Below, piece by piece: positions 26,130 to 35,529 of a stretch of 64,000 bases of DNA (position 1 is the stretch's first letter; each line of letters starts with the position of its first letter). Location of the stretch: assembly GCF_037039395.1 (NCBI RefSeq), contig NZ_CP146242.1, positions 2,367,001-2,431,000 of the forward strand, in the 5' to 3' direction. The notes under the pieces were generated by a model. It had not been told where the DNA came from. It saw only the letters and a list, made by a program, of their open reading frames with translations, and ran no database searches. Position numbers and translations under genes: made by a program. Origin of the DNA: Agrobacterium vitis (GTDB lineage: Bacteria; Pseudomonadota; Alphaproteobacteria; Rhizobiales; Rhizobiaceae).

Positions 26130-27293
26130 ATGCCCATTTTGAACCGTGCCAGCGCCTTGCAGGAAGAGGTCGCAGGCTGGCGGCGCCATTTGCACCAGAC
26201 ACCGGAGCTGTTGTTCGATGTGCATCAGACAGCAGCTTTCGTCACGCAGAAGCTGAAGGAATTCGGTTGCGACGTGGTGGAAACAGGCATTGGCAGAACG
26301 GGTGTCGTCGGCATCATCAAGGGCAATCGCGGCGAGGGCACCACCATTGGCATGCGTGCCGACATGGATGCCTTGCCGATCACCGAAATCACCGGTGCGC
26401 CATGGGCCTCGACGGTGCCGGGCAAGATGCATGCCTGCGGCCATGACGGCCACACCGCCATGTTGCTGGGCGCGGCGAAGCACCTGGCCGAAACCCGCAA
26501 TTTCGCGGGCTCGGTTGCGGTGATCTTCCAGCCAGCAGAAGAAGGCGGCGGCGGTGGTCTTGCCATGGTGCAGGACGGAATGATGGACAGGTTCGGCATT
26601 TCCCAGGTGTTCGGAATGCACAATGCGCCGGGCGTGCCGCTTGGCGATTTCGCCATTCGCAAGGGGTCGCTGATGGCGGCGTCCGATACGTTCGAGATTG
26701 TCATCAAGGGCAAGGGCAGCCATGCCGCCCAGCCACATATGTCGGTCGATCCGGTCCTGGTTTCGGCGCATGTGATCATTGCCTTGCAATCGATCGTGTC
26801 GCGCGGCGTCGATCCGCTGGAATCGCTGGTCATCAGCGTCACCACCACCCATGGCGGCGATGCCTATAATGTCATTCCGATGGATGTGACCCTGACCGGC
26901 ACTGTGCGGACTCTGCTGCCACAGATCCGCGATTTTGCCGAAAAGCGCGTGCAGGAAGTGGCAAGTGCCACGGCCATGGCGCACGGCGCTATCGCTGAAG
27001 TGCATTATCACCGGGGCTATCCGGTCACCTTCAATCACGCGCAAGAGACGGAGTTTGCCGCGTCGGTTGCCGCCAGGATCTCCGGTGAAAATCGGGTGAA
27101 GACCGACATGGCGCCGAAAATGGGCGCCGAGGATTTTTCCTATATGCTGGAAAGCCGTCCGGGCGCCTTCATTTTCCTAGGGGTCGGCGATACGGCCAAT
27201 CTTCACCACCCGGCCTATGACTTCAATGACGAGGCTATTCCCTACGGCATCAGCTATTGGGTGGAATTGGCCGAAACCGGTTTGGCAGCCTGA
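26130..27293 (+). CDS. M20-family amidohydrolase (hippurate hydrolase-like)
   Basis: 387-residue metal-dependent hydrolase of the HipO/AmaB/YxeP group, which remove acyl groups from N-acyl amino acids or open peptide-like amides. Visible ligands: GMRADMDALPI near 70, HACGHDGHTAMLLGAA near 100, the catalytic QPAEEGGGG near 135, and C-terminal MGAEDFSYML near 330. A dimerisation domain lies between about 180 and 295. AGAGGTC precedes the ATG. It is divergent from the binding-protein operon and precedes the double ATPase by 88 bp, suggesting imported amides or peptides are cleaved here. Confidence 0.92.
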   Translation: MPILNRASALQEEVAGWRRHLHQTPELLFDVHQTAAFVTQKLKEFGCDVVETGIGRTGVVGIIKGNRGEGTTIGMRADMDALPITEITGAPWASTVPGKMHACGHDGHTAMLLGAAKHLAETRNFAGSVAVIFQPAEEGGGGGLAMVQDGMMDRFGISQVFGMHNAPGVPLGDFAIRKGSLMAASDTFEIVIKGKGSHAAQPHMSVDPVLVSAHVIIALQSIVSRGVDPLESLVISVTTTHGGDAYNVIPMDVTLTGTVRTLLPQIRDFAEKRVQEVASATAMAHGAIAEVHYHRGYPVTFNHAQETEFAASVAARISGENRVKTDMAPKMGAEDFSYMLESRPGAFIFLGVGDTANLHHPAYDFNDEAIPYGISYWVELAETGLAA

Positions 27294-27381
27294 CTGGCTG
27301 TCTCCCGTGTTTGTTGCGGCGGATGAATAATAAAGTGCCTCGGTCGTGAAATCGAGGCCGAAAACAGGGGAAAACGAGCCT

Positions 27382-29223
27382 ATGGCTGAAGATCTCACCA
27401 CGCAGAACGGACATGTCCAGCCCGTTCTGTCCGTGCGCAATCTGACCACTTCGTTTCGGATCGGCGACCAGTGGTCTTCCGTGGTGCGCAACATGAGCTT
27501 CGATGTCGCGCCGCGCGAGACCGTCGCCATTGTCGGCGAATCCGGCTCGGGCAAGAGTGTGACCTCCCTGTCGATCATGCAATTGCTGCCGAAGAATTTC
27601 AGCCGGATCGAGGGCAGCATCAAGCTGAATGGTCGCGAATTGCTGACGCTGGCGCCGGAAGAGATGCGCCGGGTGCGCGGCAATGATATTTCGATGATCT
27701 TCCAGGAGCCGATGACCAGCCTCAACCCGATTTTCCCGATCGGCAAGCAGATCGCCGAGGCCATCCTGTGCCACCGCGATATTTCCAGGGCCGAGGCGAA
27801 ATCCGAAGTGATCCGGCTGTTGGAAAAGGTCCGCATTCCCAATGCCAAAAGTCGGTTCGATGAATTTCCGCACCAGTTTTCCGGCGGCATGCGCCAGCGT
27901 GTGATGATCGCCATGGCGCTGGCCACCAAGCCGAAACTGCTGATTGCCGACGAACCGACCACGGCGCTGGATGTGACCATCCAGGGCCAGATCCTCGACC
28001 TGATTAAGGTCCTGCAGGAAGAAGAAGGCATGTCGGTGCTGTTCATCACCCATGACATGGGAGTTGTGGCAGAGGTCTCCGACCGCACCATCGTGATGTT
28101 CCGGGGAGAAATGGTCGAAGGCGGCACGACGGACGATATTTTCAACCGTGGTCAGCATCCCTATACGCGGGCACTTCTGTCGGCGGTGCCGAAACTCGGT
28201 TCGATGCACGGCCATGCCTTGCCGATGCGGTTTCCGGTGATCGACATCAAGACGGGCGACACCCTGGTCGAGGAGGCGGAAGTGGGCGCGCTCGACATGG
28301 TGCCGCGCCCGATCCTCGAAGTGAAAAACCTGACGACACGCTTTGCTATCCGCTCCGGCCTGCTGGGGCGCAAGTCCGGCGCTGTGCATGCGGTGGAAAA
28401 TGTCAGCTTCGATCTCAGGCCCGGCGAGACCCTGTCGCTGGTCGGTGAATCCGGTTGCGGCAAATCGACGACGGGCCGCTCGATCACCCGGCTGATCGAG
28501 CCGAGCAGCGGCACGATTGCGCTTGACGGTTATAATGTCATGTCGCTCGACAGTGGCACCCTGCGCAAGATGCGCCGCAGCATCCAGATGGTGTTTCAGG
28601 ATCCCTTTGCCAGCCTTGATCCGCGCATGTCGGTCGGAGCGGCGGTGATGGAGCCGTTCCTGGAGCATAATCTCGGCACCAAGGCACAGGCGCGCGAAAA
28701 GGCTGCCGATCTGTTGCAGCGCGTTGGCCTCAGTGCCGATATGATGCGCCGCTACCCGCATGAGTTTTCCGGCGGCCAGCGCCAGCGCGTTGCCATTGCC
28801 CGCTCGCTGATGCTCGATCCGAAAGTCATCGTCGCCGACGAGGCGGTGTCGGCGCTTGATGTCTCGATCAAGGCGCAAGTGTGTAACCTGCTGCTCGATT
28901 TGCAGGAAAGCTTCAATCTCGCCTATCTGTTCATTTCCCATGACATGGCGGTGGTGGAGCGTGTCAGCCACCGGGTGGCGGTAATGTATCTGGGTGAAAT
29001 CGTCGAGATCGGACCGCGCCAGGCGGTGTTTGACAATCCGCAGCATCCCTATACCAAAAAGCTGATCGCCGCGGTGCCGGTACCTGATCCGGCGCGTCGC
29101 AACATTACCCGGCAAATGTCGACCGATGAAATCAAGAGCCCTGTCCGGCCTCTGGGCTATGAACCGCCAGCGCGCCACTACCGGGAAGTCTCGGCGGGAC
29201 ATCTGGTGCAGGAAATAGCGTAA
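27382..29223 (+). CDS. Double-domain peptide-type ABC ATPase (DppD-DppF fusion)
   Basis: 613 residues carrying both ATPase subunits of a peptide-type importer. Domain 1: GESGSGKSVTSLS near 56, FSGGMRQRVMIAMAL, LLIADEPTTALD. Domain 2 from about 315: GESGCGKSTTGRS, FSGGQRQRVAIARSL, and VIVADEAVSALD, where the usual DEP is DEA. Each domain has an HPYT tail (QHPYTRALLSAVP, QHPYTKKLIAAVP). The ATG at 27382 is preferred over 27346. No other ATPase accompanies the minus-strand permeases, so this protein very likely powers them although it is encoded on the opposite strand. Confidence 0.93.
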   Translation: MAEDLTTQNGHVQPVLSVRNLTTSFRIGDQWSSVVRNMSFDVAPRETVAIVGESGSGKSVTSLSIMQLLPKNFSRIEGSIKLNGRELLTLAPEEMRRVRGNDISMIFQEPMTSLNPIFPIGKQIAEAILCHRDISRAEAKSEVIRLLEKVRIPNAKSRFDEFPHQFSGGMRQRVMIAMALATKPKLLIADEPTTALDVTIQGQILDLIKVLQEEEGMSVLFITHDMGVVAEVSDRTIVMFRGEMVEGGTTDDIFNRGQHPYTRALLSAVPKLGSMHGHALPMRFPVIDIKTGDTLVEEAEVGALDMVPRPILEVKNLTTRFAIRSGLLGRKSGAVHAVENVSFDLRPGETLSLVGESGCGKSTTGRSITRLIEPSSGTIALDGYNVMSLDSGTLRKMRRSIQMVFQDPFASLDPRMSVGAAVMEPFLEHNLGTKAQAREKAADLLQRVGLSADMMRRYPHEFSGGQRQRVAIARSLMLDPKVIVADEAVSALDVSIKAQVCNLLLDLQESFNLAYLFISHDMAVVERVSHRVAVMYLGEIVEIGPRQAVFDNPQHPYTKKLIAAVPVPDPARRNITRQMSTDEIKSPVRPLGYEPPARHYREVSAGHLVQEIA

Positions 29224-29337
29224 GCGCCGCTCGTCCTTACGCCATCATCTTGCCCTTGCGCTGGCGTCCGGGAGTTTCCATATGCCGTTCGCTGCGGAGC
29301 GCTTTTCGGGTTCCGTATCGACCTTTGAGGAGCGGTA

Positions 29338-29976
29338 ATGGATCAGAAAGTGGGCGGTGAAGCAGAGCAGACGGAGGCCCTGCCACTTTCGCAGATCCTT
29401 TTTCGGATTGCTGAGGATGAAACGCGGGCGCGGGTCTCAATCGGCGATCTGTTTGCAGCGCTCGGCGACCGGGCTTTCGGCGCATTGATCCTGATCTTCG
29501 CGCTTCCCAATATCGTGCCGACCCCGCCTGGTACATCCGCCATAACAGGCGCGCCGCTGGTCTTTCTGGCGGCACAGTTGATGCTGGGCTGGCGGCCCTG
29601 GCTGCCGGGCTGGATCACCAAACGCTCGCTGGCGCGGGCCGATTTTTCCGCCATCGTCGCCAGGATCGTGCCCTGGCTTGCCCGGGGCGAGAGGCTGCTG
29701 AAGCCGCGCTTTGGCCTGCTGGTAAAGGGACCGGCGGAAAACCTTCTGGGAATCATGGCCTTCATTCTGGCCATCATTCTCGCGTTGCCCATTCCGCTCG
29801 GCAATATCCTGCCAGCCATTGCCCTGTCGCTGTTTGCTTTCGCGCTTCTGGAGAAGGACGGGCTTTACGCGCTGGCGGGCAGCGTGGTGTTTCTTCTGTC
29901 GATTGTGGTCGTCGCGGGCGTGACTGTGGCGCTCGGCAAGGCGGCTTTGTTGCTGTTCAGCATATCCTTTGGCTAA
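29338..29976 (+). CDS. exoD: ExoD-like exopolysaccharide synthesis protein
   Basis: 212-residue membrane protein of the ExoD family, first described in rhizobia where mutants are affected in exopolysaccharide and alkali tolerance. The conserved block FAALGDRAFGALILIFALPN followed by PPGTSAITGAPLVFLAAQL is clear near residues 35-80, and the C-terminal half has hydrophobic segments including ALPIPLGNILPAIALSLFAF. GAGGAG stands upstream of the ATG. It stands alone between the ATPase gene and the repeat-protein gene; a link to the secretion locus is possible but unproven. Confidence 0.88.
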   Translation: MDQKVGGEAEQTEALPLSQILFRIAEDETRARVSIGDLFAALGDRAFGALILIFALPNIVPTPPGTSAITGAPLVFLAAQLMLGWRPWLPGWITKRSLARADFSAIVARIVPWLARGERLLKPRFGLLVKGPAENLLGIMAFILAIILALPIPLGNILPAIALSLFAFALLEKDGLYALAGSVVFLLSIVVVAGVTVALGKAALLLFSISFG

Positions 29977-30009
29977 ACCGAATTGCCTGTGAATGAGCGC
30001 AACGCTGCC

Positions 30010-30050
30010 GGAATGGCGGTAACGTGTACCAGGGCGTGTCTCGCCATTCC
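30010..30050 (+). terminator. Weak hairpin after exoD
   Basis: GGAATGGCG (30010-30018) pairs with CGCCATTCC (30042-30050) across a 23-base loop, 34 bp past the exoD stop, followed by only three T. A terminator role is uncertain. Confidence 0.25.
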
Positions 30051-30199
30051 TTTACGGCTTTTGGGTTGCTAATCGACCACATGGCAAGTTTCGCGACAGC
30101 TTCGCTTCCTATCTTTCCCCATGATCGCCGGTCGAGCGTGTGTCGACCAAACGCTTTGTTGCTGACCTGCGTCGGCAATTACCACAATGGGGATTTGCC

Positions 30200-33100
30200 G
30201 TGGCAACGTCTAATAAGACAACGACTGTAAGCAGTCTTGATGGTTTGACTGGAACGAGTGCAACGGACATTATTCTCCTGACCGATCAGGTTTCGGGGGC
30301 TTACCTTGATCTTGGCGGTGGCAGCGACAAGCTGATCCTTGGCAATTTTGATAACAACGTCACGCTGTCGAATGTCGAGTCCGTTTTGGGCGGCACCGGT
30401 GGGGACGAGATTTTCTACGATACCAAGGCTACCTCAGGTTACATCGACCTGGGCGCCGGCATCGACAGCCTGACCTTTTCAGACCTTGGCGTCACCGCAA
30501 CCATCCTCAATGTGGAAACGATCGTCGCTGGCCAGGGCAATGACTATTTGACGATGAGCGCCCAGGCGCTCGGAACCTATATCGATCTCGGAACCGGTTC
30601 GGACCGGGTAATCCTTGGCAAATTCGATAATACTGTCACCCTGATCAATGTCGAGACGGTTACCGGCAGTACCAAGTCCGATATCGTGACGATGCAGAGT
30701 GAAAGCGGCGACCAAACGCGCCGCGTGGACCTCGGTTCCGGCAACGACTATGTCAGTCTCGGCGATGGCGGCGGCACGGTCTATGTCTCCAATACCGAAA
30801 CAATCGTGGCGGGCAGCGGCGACGACCGTATTCAGCTGAACAGCAAGGCTTCCAATTTCAGTATCGATGCCGGTGATGGCGATGATACTGTCCTTCTCAG
30901 CAATTATACCAACAAGCTGACAATTTCCAATGCCGAAAGCATCGTCGGATCGAGCGGAAGCGATCACGTCACGATCGGGAGTGCGTTTACCGGCGGATAT
31001 GTTTCTCTGAATGGCGGCAATGATACGCTCGTTCTGGGAAATTACACCAATTCCGTCAGTGTCTATGGCGTCGAGACCATTTATGGCGGCACTGGCAGCG
31101 ATTTTATCTACATGCAGGAAGCCAAGTCCGGCGGCTTGATCGATCTCGGAGCCGGCGAAGATACCCTGGTCTTCAATGAGGACGGCGGCACGGCCACCTT
31201 GAAAAATGTCGAGAATATCATCGGCAGTGAAACCAAAGACTATATTATTTTCAAAACGCAGGTAACCGGCGGCCTGATCGATCTGGACGACGATGGCGAC
31301 CGCGTAACACTGGCCAAGTACAATAACACTGTCACTTTCGCTAATGTCGAAACCATTACCGGCGACAGTTCCAGCGATATCATCACGCTGACCACCGAGC
31401 TGACCAAGGGTACGATCAATCTCAGCACCGGCATGGACAAGCTGACGCTGGCCGATGGTTCCAACACGATCAACATTTCCGGTGTCGAAACCCTGATCGG
31501 CGGTGATGGTGAAGACACGATCAGTTTTTCGGTCGCCTCGACGGGTGGTGAAATCGACCTTAAGGGCGGCGATGATACATTGACGCTTACCGGTTCCGGA
31601 CGAACCTTGACCATTTCAAACGTCGAGACAATTCTGGGCAGTTCCGCCAGCGAGCAGATCCTTTACAAGACCCTGTTGACCGGCAATCTGATCTCGCTCG
31701 GCTCCGGCTCCGACAAGCTCACGATGGGTGATTTTGATAATACCGTTTCCATCGCCGGGATTGAAACCATCGTCGGCGGCACCTTGACCGATCAAGTGTA
31801 TATCACCAGCGCCATTACCGGCTCTCTGATCGATCTGGGTACTGGCATCGATACGCTGACCATCATGAAAGGCGGCACGGTCACGGCCCGCAATATCGAG
31901 ACCATCATCGGCGATGACGGCATCGATGTAGTCAAGTTTGATCGCGCCGCTCAAGGAGTCTATCTCGACCTAGGCTCGGGCAATGACAGCGTCACCTTCG
32001 GCAATTTCAACAATGAAGCCACGCTTCTGAATGTTGAGACCATTAATGCCGGCACGTCCAGCGACATCATCACGCTCGGCACCGACATGTCTGCTGGTAC
32101 GATTGACCTTGGCAAGGGCCTTGACAGTCTAACGTTGAGCGATGAGGGCGGCACCCTGACCGCGGTCAATATCGAAACGATTATCGGCGGTGCTGCGGAC
32201 GATGTCGTGACGGTTTCAGGAACCGTGACCATTGGCACGATCGACCTCGGTGCGGGTGACGATACGTTGACGATCGGTGGCAGTGCGACTGTGACCGTAC
32301 AGAATGTCGAAACGCTGGTCGGCGGTAGTGGAACCCAGAAAATCATCCTTGCCAGTGGGTTCAAGGGCAGTATCGATCTTGCCGACGGTGTCGATACCAT
32401 CATCATGGCCGATGTCGATGACGCCGACGCGACCGCCATGAAGAACCTCATCACGATTTCCAATGTCGAAACCATCACCGGCGGTTCCGGTTCGGATACG
32501 GTCGTTATCGGCACGGTCGGCGGCGCGACCATGATCGATCTGGGCGATGGCATCGATACCTTGAAATTCCAGGATAATGGCGGATCGGTGACGGCTGCCA
32601 ATGTGGAGACGATCATCGGCGGGACCGGCGATGAAGTCATCCGGTTCAATGCGACGGTCACTGGCGTCAATATCGACCTCGGCGATGGCAATGACACCGT
32701 CATCTTTGGCAATTATGCCAATACGGCCATACTTGCCAATGTGGAAAGCATCTCTGGCGGCACTAACAGCGACGTGTTCACGCTGGCCTCCAGTACGACC
32801 GGCATGACCCTCAATCTCGGCAATGGTCTTGACAGTCTGACGCTGGCGGGTGAAGGCGGTACGCTGACGGTCTCCAGCATCGAAACGATTGTCGGGTCGG
32901 CTGTCGACGACATCATTACCCTTTCAGCCTATATGACCGGTGGCACGATTTCGCTTGGTGCCGGCAATGACCAGTTCATCATCGGTGATGTCGGCGGCAC
33001 GGCGACCGTTTCAGGCGTTGAAACAGTGACGGGTGGTGCTGCCGCCGATCTTATCACCCTTGCCAAAGACGCATCGGGCTATATCAACCTGGGCGCAGGT

Positions 33101-34816
33101 CAGGATGGCGTGATCTTCTCGGCATCCGGCAACACGGTGACCCTGTCGGGTGTCGAAACGGTGACCGGTGGTGAGGGAGACGATACGGTCGAGTTTTCCG
33201 ACGCGATAACGGCAACCACGATCAAGCTTGGGGCCGGCAACGATGTTCTGCAAATGTCGGAACTGGGCGGCACTGTCACCGTCACCGGCGCAGAATCCAT
33301 CCTCGGCGATGTCGGCAGCGACGTCATCACCCTTGGCGAACAGATTACGGGTGGCTTCATCAATCTCAATGCTGGCAGTGACCGCCTGATCCTGTCTTCC
33401 GCCAACAATACGGTGACGGTGGAAAATATCGAAACGGTGACTGGCGGCTCGATGATCGACGACATCACCTTGTCTGGCGTCTATACCGGCGGCACGCTGG
33501 ATCTGGGCAGCGGCAATGACCTGCTGACGTTCGGCGAATCCGGAACCGTCACGATCGCCAATGTAGAAACGGTGGTCGGGTCAACCGGCGACGATGTGCT
33601 GACTGTCAGCGGTTCGATCGGCGGGGCAACTCTAAATCTGGGCGATGGCCAGGATACCCTGAGCTGGAGCGCGGGCCTGACGGCAACGGTTTCCAACGTT
33701 GAGACGGTCAATGGTGGCTCCAATGCCGACATCATCACGCTGGCCACGCAATGGACCGGTGGATTTATCGATCTGGGCGATGGTTCCGACAAGCTCACGC
33801 TGGCCGACACAACCAATACGGTGACGGTGGCGAATGCAGAAACCATCATCGGTCAGTCCATGGCTGACTATATCGCCATCAACAGCACGACCTATAGCGG
33901 CTATATTTCACTGGGTGGGGACAAGGACGAAGTCAAGCTGGCTTCTTCTTCGAGCACGGTGACAATCGTCGGCGTTGAAACGGTCACGGGTGGTTCCGGC
34001 GACGACAAGGTGACATTGGGTGCTCAGGTGTCGGGCATCGAACTCAACCTGGCCGACGGTAACGACGTGGTCACGCTCGGCAATTATTCCAATATGATCA
34101 GCCTCTATAATGTCGAATCCGTTACCGGCGGCAGCAATACCGATGTGGTCTATATCAGGGACACGGAAATCTCCAACGGCCAGTATTTCTTGGGTACAGG
34201 CGCGGATTACCTGAACTTTGAGAAAGCCGCGACCGCGACTGTTTCCAGTGTCGAAACCCTGGTCGGTTCTGCCTATGACGATACGATCACCATTTCCGGC
34301 CAGTATACCGGCGTGACGATTGATCTGAGCACGGGATCTGACACGTTGACGCTCGGTTCCGCCTCGACGCTGACCACGGCCAATATCGAGTATATCACCG
34401 GTAGTACGGGGGCCGATTTGATCGTGCTGTCGGGCAGCACCAATACGACGGTGGACTTGGGGTCTGGCAATGACACGATCTATATGAGCAGCGGCTCCGA
34501 TACAGTGACGGGCGGGGCCGGATCCGACCTCTTCACCTTCACCTCCGCGGACAAGTCGACCACGTCGAACCCGGACAAGATCACCGACTTCGTCAATGGT
34601 GAGGACAAGCTGGTGATCAGCGGGCTGACCGGCACCTTCTCCTACCTTGGGACATCAACTAGCCTTTCGGCCAGCGGCAATTCGGAAGCCTATTTCGTCA
34701 ATGATACGGCAACTCTGTTTGTCGATACCAATGGTGACGGGACGGTAGATATGCAGATGACCTTGTCCGGCAAGACCGCCGACAACATGTCGGGCAGCGA
34801 CTTCCGCTGGAGCTGA
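30200..34816 (+). CDS. Giant secreted RTX-like protein with thirty 46-residue repeats
   Basis: 1,538 residues from GTG at 30200, chosen because GGGGAT precedes it and it yields MATSNKTTTVSSLDG; a GTG at 30140 is in frame. There is no N-terminal signal. From about residue 57 to 1440 it consists of 30 tandem units, each built around NVETI-GG-GSD, a short strand, YIDLGAGNDTLTLG and a second strand before the next NVET. This resembles a beta-roll or beta-solenoid. The end has two classical calcium-binding nonapeptides (GSGNDTIYM, GGAGSDLF) and an M10/serralysin-type tail with DKITDF, ending GSDFRWS. C-terminal type I secretion fits, and a type I exporter is encoded 9 kb downstream. Very rich in Ser, Thr, Gly and Asp, with essentially no Cys. 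An adhesin or surface-layer role is inferred. Confidence 0.88.
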   Translation: MATSNKTTTVSSLDGLTGTSATDIILLTDQVSGAYLDLGGGSDKLILGNFDNNVTLSNVESVLGGTGGDEIFYDTKATSGYIDLGAGIDSLTFSDLGVTATILNVETIVAGQGNDYLTMSAQALGTYIDLGTGSDRVILGKFDNTVTLINVETVTGSTKSDIVTMQSESGDQTRRVDLGSGNDYVSLGDGGGTVYVSNTETIVAGSGDDRIQLNSKASNFSIDAGDGDDTVLLSNYTNKLTISNAESIVGSSGSDHVTIGSAFTGGYVSLNGGNDTLVLGNYTNSVSVYGVETIYGGTGSDFIYMQEAKSGGLIDLGAGEDTLVFNEDGGTATLKNVENIIGSETKDYIIFKTQVTGGLIDLDDDGDRVTLAKYNNTVTFANVETITGDSSSDIITLTTELTKGTINLSTGMDKLTLADGSNTINISGVETLIGGDGEDTISFSVASTGGEIDLKGGDDTLTLTGSGRTLTISNVETILGSSASEQILYKTLLTGNLISLGSGSDKLTMGDFDNTVSIAGIETIVGGTLTDQVYITSAITGSLIDLGTGIDTLTIMKGGTVTARNIETIIGDDGIDVVKFDRAAQGVYLDLGSGNDSVTFGNFNNEATLLNVETINAGTSSDIITLGTDMSAGTIDLGKGLDSLTLSDEGGTLTAVNIETIIGGAADDVVTVSGTVTIGTIDLGAGDDTLTIGGSATVTVQNVETLVGGSGTQKIILASGFKGSIDLADGVDTIIMADVDDADATAMKNLITISNVETITGGSGSDTVVIGTVGGATMIDLGDGIDTLKFQDNGGSVTAANVETIIGGTGDEVIRFNATVTGVNIDLGDGNDTVIFGNYANTAILANVESISGGTNSDVFTLASSTTGMTLNLGNGLDSLTLAGEGGTLTVSSIETIVGSAVDDIITLSAYMTGGTISLGAGNDQFIIGDVGGTATVSGVETVTGGAAADLITLAKDASGYINLGAGQDGVIFSASGNTVTLSGVETVTGGEGDDTVEFSDAITATTIKLGAGNDVLQMSELGGTVTVTGAESILGDVGSDVITLGEQITGGFINLNAGSDRLILSSANNTVTVENIETVTGGSMIDDITLSGVYTGGTLDLGSGNDLLTFGESGTVTIANVETVVGSTGDDVLTVSGSIGGATLNLGDGQDTLSWSAGLTATVSNVETVNGGSNADIITLATQWTGGFIDLGDGSDKLTLADTTNTVTVANAETIIGQSMADYIAINSTTYSGYISLGGDKDEVKLASSSSTVTIVGVETVTGGSGDDKVTLGAQVSGIELNLADGNDVVTLGNYSNMISLYNVESVTGGSNTDVVYIRDTEISNGQYFLGTGADYLNFEKAATATVSSVETLVGSAYDDTITISGQYTGVTIDLSTGSDTLTLGSASTLTTANIEYITGSTGADLIVLSGSTNTTVDLGSGNDTIYMSSGSDTVTGGAGSDLFTFTSADKSTTSNPDKITDFVNGEDKLVISGLTGTFSYLGTSTSLSASGNSEAYFVNDTATLFVDTNGDGTVDMQMTLSGKTADNMSGSDFRWS
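30371..34518 (+). repeat. Thirty tandem 138-bp coding repeats
   Basis: The period is 46 codons, counted from each NVE(T/S) motif; the first is at about 30371 and the thirtieth (NIEYITG) at about 34381, averaging 46.1 residues. Units are diverged at DNA level, so the array is old or under selection against recombination. It is coding and unrelated to CRISPR. Confidence 0.85.
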
Positions 34817-34828
34817 TAAAGCAGTGCT

Positions 34829-34859
34829 CCCGGCCCTGGGTTTCTTGACCTGGGCCGGG
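34829..34859 (+). terminator. GC-rich hairpin after the repeat-protein gene
   Basis: CCCGGCCC (34829-34836) pairs with GGGCCGGG (34852-34859), loop 15 bases, 13 bp after the stop. No T tract follows, so it may attenuate transcription instead of ending it fully. Confidence 0.4.
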
Positions 34860-34957
34860 CAACTGTCTGTGTACGAGCATTGCACGGCATCGAAAACCGG
34901 TTCCCAGTGTTCGCTTCGGTGTTGTATCGTGGCATTTCCACGAATCGGAGACCTACA

Positions 34958-35347
34958 ATGATTGAAGTTCCGGTGTCCTGGGGTGAGTTGATCGACAAGA
35001 TCACCATTCTCCAGATCAAGTCAGAGCGGATCACGGATGAGGCCAAGCGCACCAATGTCGAGCGCGAGTTGTCTCTGCTCAATGAACGGCTGAAGCCGGT
35101 GGCCGATCATCAGGGTGTCGTCGCCATCAGCCGTGATCTTCTGTCCGTCAATACGGCGCTCTGGGAGATCGAGGACGATATCCGCGATTGCGAGCGCGAC
35201 GGCGATTTCGGTCCGCGTTTCGTGTCTCTCGCCCGTTCGGTCTATGTCACCAATGACCGGCGTGCCGAGTTGAAGCGGCAGATCAATGTCGAGCTGGGCT
35301 CTGACATCATCGAGGAAAAGTCCTACAAGCCTTATGCTGCGGCCTGA
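34958..35347 (+). CDS. Small DUF6165-like protein
   Basis: 129-residue soluble protein from the ATG at 34958, MIEVPVSWGELIDKITILQI, with an upstream CGGAG. It is mostly helical and charged: ELSLLNERLKP, VNTALWEIEDDIRDCERDGD, then SVYVTNDRRAELKRQINVEL. It resembles the family annotated DUF6165, which is often found next to TPR-containing glycosyltransferases and sugar-related genes; function unknown. It has no signal or membrane segment. Here it lies between the repeat protein and the multi-module glycosyltransferase, suggesting a cytoplasmic role in modification. Confidence 0.72.
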   Translation: MIEVPVSWGELIDKITILQIKSERITDEAKRTNVERELSLLNERLKPVADHQGVVAISRDLLSVNTALWEIEDDIRDCERDGDFGPRFVSLARSVYVTNDRRAELKRQINVELGSDIIEEKSYKPYAAA

Positions 35348-35529
35348 TTGATAGCGCATGGATCGTCCTCGGTCCATGCTTGGGATTTTTTGACCTTTAG
35401 GCGAGGATGCGTGAGCATGTTTTCGCCTGGATATGAAATGGCCGACGCGCCGATTTTGGGTAAACAGGACCATGACGGTTCGATGTTCCTGGCCTTGGAT
35501 CAGGCCAATGGATGAAAGAAGAGCGCGTT

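Noticed and set aside
27250..29202. 650-codon open frame on the minus strand opposite the double ATPase
   Set aside because: It is antisense to a protein with all ABC motifs, and its translation is His/Arg/Gln-rich without recognisable domains, as expected in high-GC DNA.
30479..34476. Several minus-strand frames of 70-250 codons opposite the repeat protein
   Set aside because: They are periodic like the coding repeat itself and contain no independent motif.
30371..34518. Regular repeats as a possible CRISPR array
   Set aside because: The period of 138 bp is in frame, coding and diverged, with no constant repeat and unique spacer pattern.
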